The translations under genes were made by a program, and so were the position numbers. Below, piece by piece: positions 1 to 6,646 of a stretch of 8,646 bases of DNA. The notes under the pieces were generated by a model that ran no database searches, was not told the DNA's origin, and saw only the letters and a program-made list of their open reading frames with translations. Within the stretch, counting starts at the first letter, position 1; each line of letters opens with the position of its first letter. The stretch comes from CAMBDR01 sp046597185 (GTDB taxonomy: Bacteria; Pseudomonadota; Gammaproteobacteria; Burkholderiales; Burkholderiaceae_D), in assembly GCA_046597185.1 (NCBI GenBank), contig JBKJLF010000328.1, positions 1 through 8,646 of the forward strand, given 5' to 3'.

Positions 1-65
1 TACGCTTGGCAGTCACCAAACAATTTGCCGGGCAGTTCGAGTCCAGCAAGTTCTTCTTTGCGCAT
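1..65 (-). CDS. N-terminus of an unidentified protein (cut by window edge)
   Basis: A minus-strand reading frame starts with ATG at 65 and runs off the left edge; 21 complete codons are visible, beginning MRKEELAGLELPGKLF. A weak Shine-Dalgarno-like GGAAA lies about 7 nt before the ATG, and a good sigma70-type promoter (107-135) points into it, which supports a real gene. The frame is also open upstream of this ATG, so the start rests on the promoter and the ATG. The visible residues are soluble, with no signal peptide or membrane segment. I do not recognise the family from so short a piece. Confidence 0.5.
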   Translation of the reverse strand, partial: MRKEELAGLELPGKLFGDCQA

Positions 66-106
66 GTGCTTATTTCCGCTGTCATTTTGAACCCTCAAAA
101 ATTGAG

Positions 107-135
107 AGTAAACGCCCTTTTTTGAAAGTTGACAA
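107..135 (-). promoter_or_regulatory. sigma70-type promoter for the leftward partial gene
   Basis: Read on the minus strand, TTGTCA (135-130, 5/6 match to TTGACA) is followed by a 17-bp spacer and TTTACT (112-107, 4/6 match to TATAAT). The expected transcription start is near 100, within the small inverted repeat CTCAA-AAA-TTGAG (94-106), which could be an operator. The ATG of the partial gene follows at 65. Confidence 0.5.
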
Positions 136-383
136 GCAAAATTCGCTTATTTATGCACTTTTATATGGCTTTGTAGCAAAATGGAACACACGCTTACTTG
201 TCCTTAATTATTGCTTCTTTTTTGCCACAATTTTTAAATGTGCATGGGTCTATGGGTTGGGCGTATTTTCATGCCCGTACTTTACCCAAAGCCAAACTCC
301 TTTAGATTTTCATGCTTGCAAACTGTTACATTTATGATGTTTTTGCGTAAGTCCTATACATAATAACCAGCAGCACGCTGGTT
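136..383. other. AT-rich intergenic region without a convincing gene
   Basis: This stretch lies between the divergent-facing partial gene and the terminator of the next minus-strand gene. The only reading frame of any length (122-337, plus) lacks a ribosome binding site, is rich in Cys, Phe and Tyr, and looks non-coding. A perfect plus-strand TTGACA at 129-134 has only a poor -10 (TATGCA, 152-157). A perfect hairpin, AACCAGC (365-371) with GCTGGTT (377-383), closes the region next to the terminator. Confidence 0.5.
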
Positions 384-420
384 AAAAAACCCGCATCAGG
401 CATTGGCGCTTGATGCAGGC
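384..420 (-). terminator. rho-independent terminator of the 448-879 gene
   Basis: On the minus strand, CCTGCATCA (419-411) pairs with TGATGCGGG (399-391 region) through about 9 bp including one G-U, with a 12-nt loop. A run of six T follows (389-384). It lies 28 bp beyond the stop codon of the minus-strand gene, as an intrinsic terminator should. A second hairpin (365-383) follows immediately. Confidence 0.75.
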
Positions 421-447
421 TTTTGGTTGTTGCGCCTCATGCCTTGT

Positions 448-879
448 CTAACGCGGCCATGAATAAGCATCTTTTTCAGGGGCCGAAGCCATGGCATTAC
501 AAAGCTTAAGCCACCTTTTTAAGCTTTCAGGCTTGGTAATTTGAATACCAGAGCCATCAATCAGGCCAACTTGTTCGAGCGCATCCGGCACCATCGTCAT
601 ATGCGATGTGGTCGGCGCATGGTTCACCATCCGGTCGTAGGACATGCGTACTTTACTGACCCAGGTTTGCAATTTATCCTCACCAAACCGATTACTCTCA
701 AAATAAATCGACAAAGTGCCATCGTTATTGCCATAACCGGCGATACCGGCACCGTTTTTAATATTGGGAGGGAGGTCTTTTTCACGCCCTGCCGCAGGAA
801 CAAAGACCCCCGCTCTATCGTTCACTTCAGGACAGCCCATTGGCGTGTCTTTGCCAAATATCGAATTGTTATTCATCAT
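448..879 (-). CDS. hypothetical protein, 143 aa
   Basis: I do not recognise this protein. It starts at ATG 879 (a second ATG follows at 876), with the ribosome binding site GAGGG about 5 nt upstream, and it ends in a TAG 28 bp before a clear intrinsic terminator. It has no signal peptide or membrane segment. Visible features are a Gly/Asn-rich stretch at residues 43-55 (GAGIAGYGNNDG), then an alternating segment (TLSIYFES, 55-62) suggesting a beta strand, a mid-region Met/His cluster (residues 84-97), and a basic helix near 117-128. Two cysteines (16, 127) are far apart. It lies 105 bp downstream of the FAD dehydrogenase gene on the same strand with no strong terminator between them. Co-transcription is possible, but a functional link is not shown. 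Confidence 0.7.
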   Translation of the reverse strand: MMNNNSIFGKDTPMGCPEVNDRAGVFVPAAGREKDLPPNIKNGAGIAGYGNNDGTLSIYFESNRFGEDKLQTWVSKVRMSYDRMVNHAPTTSHMTMVPDALEQVGLIDGSGIQITKPESLKRWLKLCNAMASAPEKDAYSWPR

Positions 880-904
880 GCGCCCTCAAAAAAATGTAAT
901 TTTC

Positions 905-931
905 TACGACTTGCAGCGAATGGATGTCGTA
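905..931. repeat. 6-bp inverted repeat before the 448-879 gene
   Basis: TACGAC (905-910) and GTCGTA (926-931) form a perfect 6-bp inverted repeat with a 15-nt spacer, between the stop of the FAD dehydrogenase gene and the start of the 448-879 gene. A run of seven T lies about 12 nt further on in the minus direction. It could be a weak terminator or an operator; the distance from the stem to the T run argues against a normal terminator. Confidence 0.25.
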
Positions 932-984
932 TGAATTGAATCGCACAGGAAGTTTAGCACTGAAAATCCGGTTCCGGGCAACCC

Positions 985-2424
985 TTACACCGCGCCAAAC
1001 CAGGTCAAGCCGAGCAAGCGTTGCGGATCAAGCACGGTTTGTATGCGTCCAGCCAATTGTTGCGCGACAATGGGCGTGTAGCGCTGATAATACGCCAGGT
1101 TATACGGCCCGATGCCATGTTCGGCACTGAAACTACCGTTGTAACGCCGCACCACCAAATCATAAATCAGCGTTCTGATTGCTTGCACGGTAGCCACATC
1201 GTAAGACTCCCCGACATCGTTCGGCCAAATCATATTAAAGTGGCAACCACCATCGGCCCAATGGCCAAAATCCATGACCTTGATCCAGGGGAAGCGCGTA
1301 GCCATCAGCGCCAGCGCATCGGCCCGAAACCCGACCAGGCCAGAACGCGGCATCGAAATATCAAAGGCGATCATTTTGCCTTCATGGCGCAAGGCTTCGC
1401 TGATACCATGGCGAATGCGCCACAAATCCTTGCCCCGGCCAACGACGGCGTTTTCAATCACATCACCGAACAAAGCTTCAAGGCAACGCATCAACATCGC
1501 ATCCAGATCAACGCCGCTCACTTCCACACTGGCGGCACAACTTAGCTCAATCAACACGGCGTAATCGGGCACCGCTTCCGGTGCAAACGGGTTGGCCATA
1601 TCCGGCACATGGCCCAGCACCGCGCCCATGGCGGCACCGGAAATACCTTCAAAGGCGCTTAAAAACTCACTGCAATCGCGCTCCAATACCTGCAACAATT
1701 GCAGCACCGCCGCTTGATCGCGCGGCACCACCAGCGCGGTGGCAGTTTGTTGCGGCAAGCGGTGTACCTGCAACACCGCCCTTGTGATGATGCCATAAGC
1801 GCCGCTACTGCCGACAAACAATTGTTTCAAATCCGGCCCGGTATTGTTTTTGCGCAAAGCCAACAACAAATCCAGTTCTTGCCCCGGTGGATCAATCAAA
1901 ACCGCGCGCAAACCCAGCAAGTTGTGGCGCACATCGCCATATTTGATCAGGCGCGCACCGCCGGTATTGGCTGCAATCATGCCGCCTATCGAGGGATTGG
2001 CTCCCAAATCAATCGGGAAGAACAAGCCGTGCGGAGCCAAAGCGTCGTTTAACTCTTGCAAGCTAACACCCGCATCCACCACCACCGAGCGGTTATCGAC
2101 ATCGATTTCGATATGCTGGCGCAAGCGCTCAAGACTCAGTACCAAAAAGCGGCCGCTGTCATCGGGCGTACTGGCGGCCACCAAACCGGTATTCGCCCCC
2201 TGCAACACCAAAGCTTGGCCCGCTTGTGCGCACAGGGCGACGATTTGCTGTACCTGTGCATGGCTGTCTGGCCGCAACACCGCCAGCGTTTTACCATTGC
2301 CGTAGCGTGCGCCATGCACGAAGCGCACGCAGTCGTGCTGATCGGACAAATACGCGCGCTCCCCCAGCATGGCCGCCAGTTGCGTCAGCAAATCCGCTTG
2401 TGCTGCACTGATATGTTGCTCCAT
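985..2424 (-). CDS. FAD-linked D-2-hydroxyacid dehydrogenase, probable D-2-hydroxyglutarate dehydrogenase
   Basis: This 479-aa cytoplasmic flavoprotein belongs to the VAO/PCMH-fold GlcD/DLD family, which oxidises D-2-hydroxyacids to 2-oxoacids. The N-terminal FAD-binding domain covers roughly residues 40-225. It has the pyrophosphate-loop motif QGANTGL (75-81) and the conserved block NPSIGGMIAANTGG (143-156). The C-terminal substrate domain carries GHWADGGCHFN (387-397) and EHGIG (435-439). By analogy with human D2HGDH, H388, H395 and E435 are the likely metal ligands. The length fits single-domain D2HGDH/D-lactate dehydrogenases, not the ~1000-aa FeS-fused YdiJ type. The start is fixed by a purine-rich ribosome binding site just before the ATG. 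It lies 43 bp behind a DUF1338/HglS gene whose product would be D-2-hydroxyglutarate, so that is the favoured substrate; D-lactate or another D-hydroxyacid is the alternative. Confidence 0.88.
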   Translation of the reverse strand: MEQHISAAQADLLTQLAAMLGERAYLSDQHDCVRFVHGARYGNGKTLAVLRPDSHAQVQQIVALCAQAGQALVLQGANTGLVAASTPDDSGRFLVLSLERLRQHIEIDVDNRSVVVDAGVSLQELNDALAPHGLFFPIDLGANPSIGGMIAANTGGARLIKYGDVRHNLLGLRAVLIDPPGQELDLLLALRKNNTGPDLKQLFVGSSGAYGIITRAVLQVHRLPQQTATALVVPRDQAAVLQLLQVLERDCSEFLSAFEGISGAAMGAVLGHVPDMANPFAPEAVPDYAVLIELSCAASVEVSGVDLDAMLMRCLEALFGDVIENAVVGRGKDLWRIRHGISEALRHEGKMIAFDISMPRSGLVGFRADALALMATRFPWIKVMDFGHWADGGCHFNMIWPNDVGESYDVATVQAIRTLIYDLVVRRYNGSFSAEHGIGPYNLAYYQRYTPIVAQQLAGRIQTVLDPQRLLGLTWFGAV

Positions 2425-2467
2425 GCCCTTCCCCCTTTTTTAATTACCCTTGACTAATCGAATCGTA

Positions 2468-3499
2468 TTAATTGGCCGCGTTAACAGTCATCTTGAAAAT
2501 CCCTTGCGCATTCCCGGTATCAAAGCTTAAATCAAGCACCGTCTTGCCGGTCAACTTATCGGCTTCAGGCAGGCAATCGCGTGTAATAAATTCATAAAAC
2601 GAACCCGGCACGCTACGCTCAACCTGGGCACCCGTCGCACAGATAAACTGGCGCTGCACCATATCAGCCTTAAACGCGGTTTGCCTGACCCGGCCAGAAC
2701 CGGATACTTCCACCGCAGGTTTGATCGGGCGGCCCAACTTCTTTTGCTCGTCGCTCAGGGCAAACACATCCTCGACCCGATCGGTGGCGTGATTAAACAC
2801 ATTGCCCTCGGTCGCAATCCACGCCATTTCTGCCGATTCTTGCAATAGTAATTCATAATCCGCCAAATGGGGGGGCGCATGGTGGCGCGCAAAGCAACTG
2901 ACCAACACGGGCAACAATTGATGCGCCAAAGCCAGCGGCAAGCTGCCATCGCGCTCCAATTCATTGAGCAGCGATACCGCCGCCGGCGTGAGCGGATCAA
3001 GCGATGCGCCCAATACCCGAGCGATGGCTTCCTGAAAACCCTTGCTAAAACGCTCGGGGTGCAATTCACTGACAAAAAATTGCGAAATGTTTTCAGGATC
3101 ATCCAGATGCGCATAAGAACGCCCGGTCATATTTAATTTATCCAGCGGGAACACCCCATTCAAAGCAAACCCCAGCGGCTTCAGAATACGGGTGAAGGCG
3201 GCCTCACCCGGCGGCAATTCGCCAATGCCAAACCAGCGCACGGTGCGTAGCGCGCCATGATCGAGCATCACCTTGCCGCCGCGCGCCGCCACATCACGGG
3301 TATACGCGCGCCCACTGGGTACGCGCTCAAGCACGCCAGCAAACAACACCATATTCAAGGCCTGCGCCAATTCGGCACGTGAAACACGGCCTTCTTCCCA
3401 AACCCGGAATCTGGCCGACATATGCATTAAACTCAATAACTCAGCGGCTTGGCTGCTACCGCAGTGTTGTCTGATCAAGGCTTGGATATTGGCGTTCAT
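2468..3499 (-). CDS. hglS: DUF1338 / HglS-type 2-oxoadipate dioxygenase/decarboxylase
   Basis: This 343-aa protein matches the DUF1338 family. The characterised Pseudomonas putida member HglS is an Fe(II) enzyme that converts 2-oxoadipate plus O2 to D-2-hydroxyglutarate and CO2 in lysine catabolism. The metal-binding pattern is visible: H81 in LDHGALRTV, H237 in VFNHATDRVED, and E303 in GSFYEFITRD. R85, four residues after the first His, corresponds to the substrate arginine known four residues after H70 in P. putida HglS. At 343 aa it is clearly shorter than P. putida HglS (about 460 aa), so it belongs to a shorter subgroup or has lost a peripheral part; all putative ligands remain. A ribosome binding site (CGGGAG, 5-6 nt spacing) fixes the ATG at 3499. 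The downstream FAD dehydrogenase would oxidise its product, and a LysR gene is divergent. The symbol is by homology; YdcJ-like function cannot be excluded. Confidence 0.82.
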   Translation of the reverse strand: MNANIQALIRQHCGSSQAAELLSLMHMSARFRVWEEGRVSRAELAQALNMVLFAGVLERVPSGRAYTRDVAARGGKVMLDHGALRTVRWFGIGELPPGEAAFTRILKPLGFALNGVFPLDKLNMTGRSYAHLDDPENISQFFVSELHPERFSKGFQEAIARVLGASLDPLTPAAVSLLNELERDGSLPLALAHQLLPVLVSCFARHHAPPHLADYELLLQESAEMAWIATEGNVFNHATDRVEDVFALSDEQKKLGRPIKPAVEVSGSGRVRQTAFKADMVQRQFICATGAQVERSVPGSFYEFITRDCLPEADKLTGKTVLDLSFDTGNAQGIFKMTVNAAN

Positions 3500-3615
3500 A
3501 AGGCTCCCGATGTATTAAGTGAATCTGCTAAAATAGTTCGATGGAGCGTATTTTGCCCTGAATAAAGGTTTTGCACAAACGAAATAAAATCACGACTTAG
3601 TGAGGAAATGGAACA
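3500..3615. promoter_or_regulatory. shared divergent promoter/operator of hglS-like operon and lysR-type gene
   Basis: This 116-bp region separates two divergent genes. A perfect 6-bp inverted repeat, AAAATA (3530-3535) and TATTTT (3549-3554) with a 13-nt spacer, is a candidate LysR-type operator. An extended -10 for the regulator, TGC-TAAAAT (3526-3534), overlaps the left arm. A possible leftward -10, CAAAAT (3555-3550), overlaps the right arm and has TTGTGC 17 bp upstream of it as a poor -35. Both predicted starts fall near 3541-3543, so one bound protein could affect both directions. The ribosome binding site of the regulator is AGGAA at about 3603-3607. Confidence 0.45.
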
Positions 3616-4530
3616 ATGCGCCGAAAAATCCCGAGTTTGAATGCTTTGCTGATCTTTGAAGCCGCCGCGCGCCAGCAAAGCTTTACCCGCGCCGCCGATG
3701 AACTCGCGCTAACCCAAAGCGCGGTGTGCCGCCAAATTGCCAATTTGGAGCAGTGGTTGGGGCTGGCGCTATTTGCACGAGTTAAAAAGCGCGTGATCCT
3801 GACCCCCGCCGGGCGCGAATATGCGCTCAAAATGCGCCTGCACCTGGATCAAATCGAGCGTGACACCTTGGAGTTGATGGGCAATAAAGACGGTGCCGGG
3901 GTATTGGAATTGGCTGCCATTCCCACCTTTGCCACCCAATGGTTAATTCCGCGTCTGGCGCAGTTTCAACAATTAAGGCCCGACATCAGCATCAACTTAT
4001 CGGCCAAAACCAGTGCATTTTTATTTTCTGATTCGCGCTACCATGCGGCGATTCATTCCGGCAAAGCGCCCTGGCCCGGTACGGTGGGGGATTATTTGAT
4101 TCCGGAAGATGACGCCATCCCGGTATGCAGCCCGGCCTTACTGCAAACGCTTGGCCCTGGGGCGAGCAGCATCGCCGACATCGCCCAATTACCGCTGATG
4201 CATTTAACCAGCCGACTGGAAGACTGGCGGCACTGGTTTGAACTACACGGCAGCCCGAATGATATTTGCGCCGTCAAAGGTGTGCGCTATGAATTATTCA
4301 CCATGTTGATTGAAGCCGCCAGCGCTGGCCTGGGCCTGGCATTGGTGCCCAAATACATGGTGCATACGCAATTGGCGGCGGGCACGCTGGTACAGGCGCT
4401 GGCCAATAGTTTGCCGGGGCAAACCGCCTATTACCTGGTCTACCCACAAGAAAATGCCAGTTTGGCGGTGTTGGCGGCGTTTCGAAGCTGGCTCTTGGCC
4501 AGTACCAAAACCTATTTACAAGCTGATTGA
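3616..4530 (+). CDS. LysR-type transcriptional regulator, GcvA-like
   Basis: This 304-aa protein has a typical LTTR layout. The N-terminal winged helix-turn-helix (about residues 5-65) includes QSFTRAADELALTQSAVCRQI (split motif around 21-41) and the LTPAG stretch at 62-66, followed by a linker helix (70-90). A substrate-binding domain runs from about 92 to 297. The opening RRKIPSLNALLIFEAAAR is typical of the GcvA subgroup. The start is supported by AGGAA about 9 nt before the ATG. It is transcribed away from the hglS-like/FAD dehydrogenase pair, the classic arrangement for an LTTR controlling its divergent neighbours; a LysR gene also sits beside hglS in P. putida. I infer that it senses a lysine-degradation intermediate such as 2-oxoadipate or 2-hydroxyglutarate, but nothing in the sequence identifies the ligand. 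Confidence 0.92.
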   Translation: MRRKIPSLNALLIFEAAARQQSFTRAADELALTQSAVCRQIANLEQWLGLALFARVKKRVILTPAGREYALKMRLHLDQIERDTLELMGNKDGAGVLELAAIPTFATQWLIPRLAQFQQLRPDISINLSAKTSAFLFSDSRYHAAIHSGKAPWPGTVGDYLIPEDDAIPVCSPALLQTLGPGASSIADIAQLPLMHLTSRLEDWRHWFELHGSPNDICAVKGVRYELFTMLIEAASAGLGLALVPKYMVHTQLAAGTLVQALANSLPGQTAYYLVYPQENASLAVLAAFRSWLLASTKTYLQAD

Positions 4531-4589
4531 CTAAAAACCCAAAGCAATCTGCTACCATTCAAACCAAGCGCTCATTACAGGAAAATATC

Positions 4590-5000
4590 ATGCCCACCCC
4601 CAGCTTATGCTGTCCACATCAAGGCATCGGCCTGTTTTTTGCCGTGGCGCTGTGCCTGCCGCTCCCGCTTCTTGCCAGCGCCGCCCCGGTGACGGGCGGC
4701 TTTTCGCAAGCCAACACCCAGCACGCCGATGTCATCAAAGCGGCCAGGTTTGCCATTGCCCAGCGCAAGCAGCAAACGGGCAACAAACTGGCATTACAAA
4801 AGATTGAGCACGCGCAAACCCAGGTGGTGGCTGGCTTGAATTTTCAACTCTGTTTGAAGGTCAAGCAAACCAAGCCAAGCCAAACGCTGCGGGTGGCGGC
4901 CAAGGTCTATCAAAATCTGGATCAGCAAATGCAACTCTCGCAATGGGAGGTCGTGCCATCCTGCCCGAAAGCGGCGCACGACACACCCAAAACCGAGTAA
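4590..5000 (+). CDS. secreted cystatin-like protein
   Basis: This 136-aa protein starts at ATG 4590, preceded by ACAGGAAAAT at good spacing; an in-frame ATG at 4527 overlaps the LysR gene and has no such site. Residues 1-31 form a Sec signal peptide with a Leu-rich core and a likely cut after ASA (29-31). The mature part has the marks of a cystatin: a Gly-Gly pair near the new N-terminus (36-37), one long helix (about 43-62), a QVVAG motif (78-82) on the first inhibitory loop, and a Trp (W119) where the second loop is expected. Eukaryotic cystatins use exactly these three elements to block papain-family cysteine proteases. C88 and C125 could form a disulfide in the periplasm or outside the cell. 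The protease-inhibitor role is inferred from the motifs. The LysR gene ends 59 bp upstream on the same strand, with no clear terminator between. Confidence 0.78.
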   Translation: MPTPSLCCPHQGIGLFFAVALCLPLPLLASAAPVTGGFSQANTQHADVIKAARFAIAQRKQQTGNKLALQKIEHAQTQVVAGLNFQLCLKVKQTKPSQTLRVAAKVYQNLDQQMQLSQWEVVPSCPKAAHDTPKTE

Positions 5001-5009
5001 GCCAGCTAA

Positions 5010-5025
5010 GCCAGGTAAGTCTGGC
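5010..5025. repeat. small hairpin between convergent genes
   Basis: GCCAG (5010-5014) and CTGGC (5021-5025) form a 5-bp hairpin with a 6-nt loop in the 34-bp gap between the convergent cystatin-like and periplasmic-protein genes. There is no T run on either side, so it is at best a weak transcription-end signal. Confidence 0.25.
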
Positions 5026-5034
5026 AAGCCACGC

Positions 5035-5805
5035 CTACGATTGCAGCGCCAGGGTTTTGGTGATGTGGGATTCACCTTTTTCACCCGCACCCGAGCCGGA
5101 CGATTTGCTTTCCTTGCGGATGGTAATCAAGCGCTCGCCGGTCACGCTGTAGACGCTTTGATCTTCGCTTTTGGTTTCAAAGCTGATCACCACAAAAGCG
5201 CGGCCAGAGGCATTGTCTTTGGCGTGGCTGGCCAAGGGCGTGCCATCGGCGCTGATCCAAATATCCAGGCTGCCTTCGTATTTCTTGATATATTTCCGAT
5301 CTTTTTCGGGGACGCTTTCAAGTGGAATATCAAACGACAGCAATCTGGCGGGTTTGCCGTTGTAGTCTTGCGCCTTTTCCGATTTAAATACGGCTTTTTC
5401 CATCTTGCGCAGCAAATGGCCCGCAGCCGAAATCATCGGGCGCAATTCGCCTGCGCTGATATCACGCATGGCAGAGAGTGTGGGCGTTTTCGCTTTGGCG
5501 TCTTTTTCCTTGGCATTTTCTTCCGCCTCGGCGCGCTGCAATAAATCTTTGCCGTACAAAACTTGCAGACCGCGCGTGCCATCTTCCAGCGTAATGCTGG
5601 CTTTGCCGTTGTTTTCTTCTAGGTCTTTACCGTCACCCTGGCGGCTTTTACGGTTAATTTCCAGCACGGCCTTGAGTGGGGTTTGCCCTTGCAGGCGGGT
5701 GAGTGCGGATTTCAAATCGGCCAGACCATCGGCCTGCGCAGCGCCACAAAACAATACCCAACCGGCAACTAAGGCCAGTGAGATAACTTTATTCGATAAA
5801 ACCAT
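5035..5805 (-). CDS. uncharacterised periplasmic protein, 256 aa
   Basis: The protein starts at ATG 5805, behind AAGGA at 8-nt spacing and a strong promoter (5841-5870). An in-frame ATG at 5877 lies upstream of that promoter and is rejected. Residues 1-25 are a Sec signal peptide ending in AQA. The mature protein is mostly beta-strand-like: KAVLEINRKS (44-53), an amphipathic segment near 77-84, and pairs of strands between 155 and 232. A highly charged Glu/Lys/Ala segment (92-106) probably forms a helix or flexible linker. The pattern of strand, YNGKPARLLSF, then a late strand pair recalls LolA/LolB-like beta folds, but this is only an impression. The tail (234-245) is Ser/Gly/Lys-rich. It converges on the cystatin-like gene with a 34-bp gap. 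Function unknown. Confidence 0.75.
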   Translation of the reverse strand: MVLSNKVISLALVAGWVLFCGAAQADGLADLKSALTRLQGQTPLKAVLEINRKSRQGDGKDLEENNGKASITLEDGTRGLQVLYGKDLLQRAEAEENAKEKDAKAKTPTLSAMRDISAGELRPMISAAGHLLRKMEKAVFKSEKAQDYNGKPARLLSFDIPLESVPEKDRKYIKKYEGSLDIWISADGTPLASHAKDNASGRAFVVISFETKSEDQSVYSVTGERLITIRKESKSSGSGAGEKGESHITKTLALQS

Positions 5806-5840
5806 GTTGTATTTCCTTGTACAATGAATGGAGATGGCGC

Positions 5841-5870
5841 ATTGTAAGCGGGAAACGAAAACTTTGCCAA
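5841..5870 (-). promoter_or_regulatory. sigma70-type promoter of the periplasmic-protein gene
   Basis: On the minus strand TTGGCA (5870-5865, 5/6) is followed by an 18-bp spacer and TACAAT (5846-5841, 5/6). The expected start of transcription is near 5834, giving a leader of about 29 nt before the ATG at 5805. This promoter decides the start codon. Confidence 0.65.
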
Positions 5871-5889
5871 CAAGCACTCAATTTAAGGT

Positions 5890-5911
5890 GAATGCAGAGA
5901 GAATGCAGAGA
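5890..5911. repeat. perfect 11-bp tandem duplication
   Basis: GAATGCAGAGA occurs twice back to back (5890-5900 and 5901-5911) in the gap between the divergent periplasmic-protein and glycine-zipper genes. It may be a replication-slippage product or a pair of half-sites for a regulator. Confidence 0.6.
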
Positions 5912-6024
5912 AATTGTGGAGAAAAGTGGGTTTTAGACATATCTTGTTACGCGGCTATCCGGGCTGTAACGATTGGCTGTCCTCTTAATGGCTAAACTAC
6001 CCGTTAGTATAGACATTACCTTTG

Positions 6025-6036
6025 TCCGATATCGGA
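6025..6036. promoter_or_regulatory. perfect 12-bp palindrome in the leader of the glycine-zipper gene
   Basis: TCCGATATCGGA is a perfect palindrome ending about 6 nt before the ribosome binding site CAGGAG of the gene starting at 6056. A weak promoter (TTAATG 5985-5990, 17 bp, TATAGA 6008-6013) lies just upstream, so the palindrome falls just after the predicted start of transcription, a typical repressor position. Its function is not known. Confidence 0.35.
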
Positions 6037-6055
6037 TTTGATTCAGGAGCTTACC

Positions 6056-6556
6056 ATGTTAAAGAAAATTATCAGCGCCGCAGCCCTTTTACTGAGCCTG
6101 CCTTTGGTCGCCAGCGCAAATGACTATGTGCAATACACCACCGTCAGCCAGCCACGGCAAGAATGCTGGAATGAACGGGTAGCGGTCAATTATGGCAATA
6201 ATGAAAGCGCGATCATTGGCGGCATTGCCGGCGGTATTTTAGGCAACCAGGTTGGGCGCGGCAATGGCCGCTTGGTGGCTACCGCTGCGGGTGCGGTGAC
6301 GGGTGCGATTGTGGGTGAGCGTTTATCCAATAACCACAGCACAGGCTACCAAAATGTGCAGCGCTGCCGCACCGTGTATGACCAGGTGCGGGTGCCAGTG
6401 GCCACCACCGTAGTGCAACCAGTACGCAATGTGGTGTATGTGGAAGAGCGTGAAGAATACCGCCACCACCGCCATCACAAGCATCATCATGATCGACACT
6501 GCGGCCATGTGGTATATGAATACCGTGATTATGACCGTCATCATCGCGATTATTGA
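6056..6556 (+). CDS. glycine-zipper 2TM (Rick_17kDa / YcfJ-like) envelope protein with His-rich tail
   Basis: This 166-aa protein starts at ATG 6056, set by CAGGAG 7-8 nt upstream; an in-frame ATG at 6038 has no such site. Residues 1-21 are a signal peptide ending VASA. A central glycine zipper spans about 52-88 (IIGGIAGGILGNQVG, then AAGAVTGAIVG), the hallmark of the 17-kDa surface antigen/YcfJ family. These proteins sit in the cell envelope, where two short Gly-rich helices pack in or against a membrane. Flanking cysteines C37 (QECWNERV) and C104 (RCRTVYD) match positions common in YcfJ relatives. The C-terminus differs: between residues 137 and 163 there are 11 histidines plus C149, suggesting metal binding or buffering. 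No lipobox Cys follows the signal, so lipid anchoring is unlikely. A terminator-like hairpin follows, so it is probably monocistronic. Confidence 0.85.
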   Translation: MLKKIISAAALLLSLPLVASANDYVQYTTVSQPRQECWNERVAVNYGNNESAIIGGIAGGILGNQVGRGNGRLVATAAGAVTGAIVGERLSNNHSTGYQNVQRCRTVYDQVRVPVATTVVQPVRNVVYVEEREEYRHHRHHKHHHDRHCGHVVYEYRDYDRHHRDY

Positions 6557-6561
6557 TTGTC

Positions 6562-6599
6562 AGGTGGGAGAGAACGGGCAGCGTTTCTTTCCCACTTTT
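6562..6599 (+). terminator. terminator-like hairpin after the glycine-zipper gene
   Basis: Positions 6562-6574 (AGGTGGGAGAGAA) pair with 6585-6597 (TTCTTTCCCACTT) over 13 bp including two G-U pairs, with a 10-nt loop. The T run is short (6596-6599), so termination may be moderate. The stem starts 5 nt after the stop codon. Confidence 0.6.
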
Positions 6600-6646
6600 C
6601 ACATCCAGGCACACCTCAGTACATCACGGCAGGCATACACTTATGC

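Noticed and set aside
122..337. 71-codon plus-strand reading frame
   Set aside because: No ribosome binding site, composition of chance AT-rich sequence, and it overlaps the promoter of the leftward gene.
1021..2457. Several long plus-strand frames opposite the FAD dehydrogenase gene
   Set aside because: They are antisense shadows of a clearly conserved protein and lack start signals or domains.
2755..3136. Overlapping frames inside the DUF1338 gene
   Set aside because: The DUF1338 frame carries the metal-binding motifs; the others are Trp/Arg-rich or Arg/Gln-rich shadows.
4527..4589. Longer N-terminus for the cystatin-like protein
   Set aside because: It overlaps the LysR stop and would put 21 polar residues before a normal signal peptide; the ATG at 4590 has a good ribosome binding site.
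5806..5877. Longer N-terminus for the periplasmic protein
   Set aside because: A strong promoter (5841-5870) lies inside this extension, and the ATG at 5805 gives a normal signal peptide.
6323..6614. His/Met-rich minus-strand frames opposite the glycine-zipper gene
   Set aside because: They are the reverse reading of the His codons and the glycine zipper, with no start signals.
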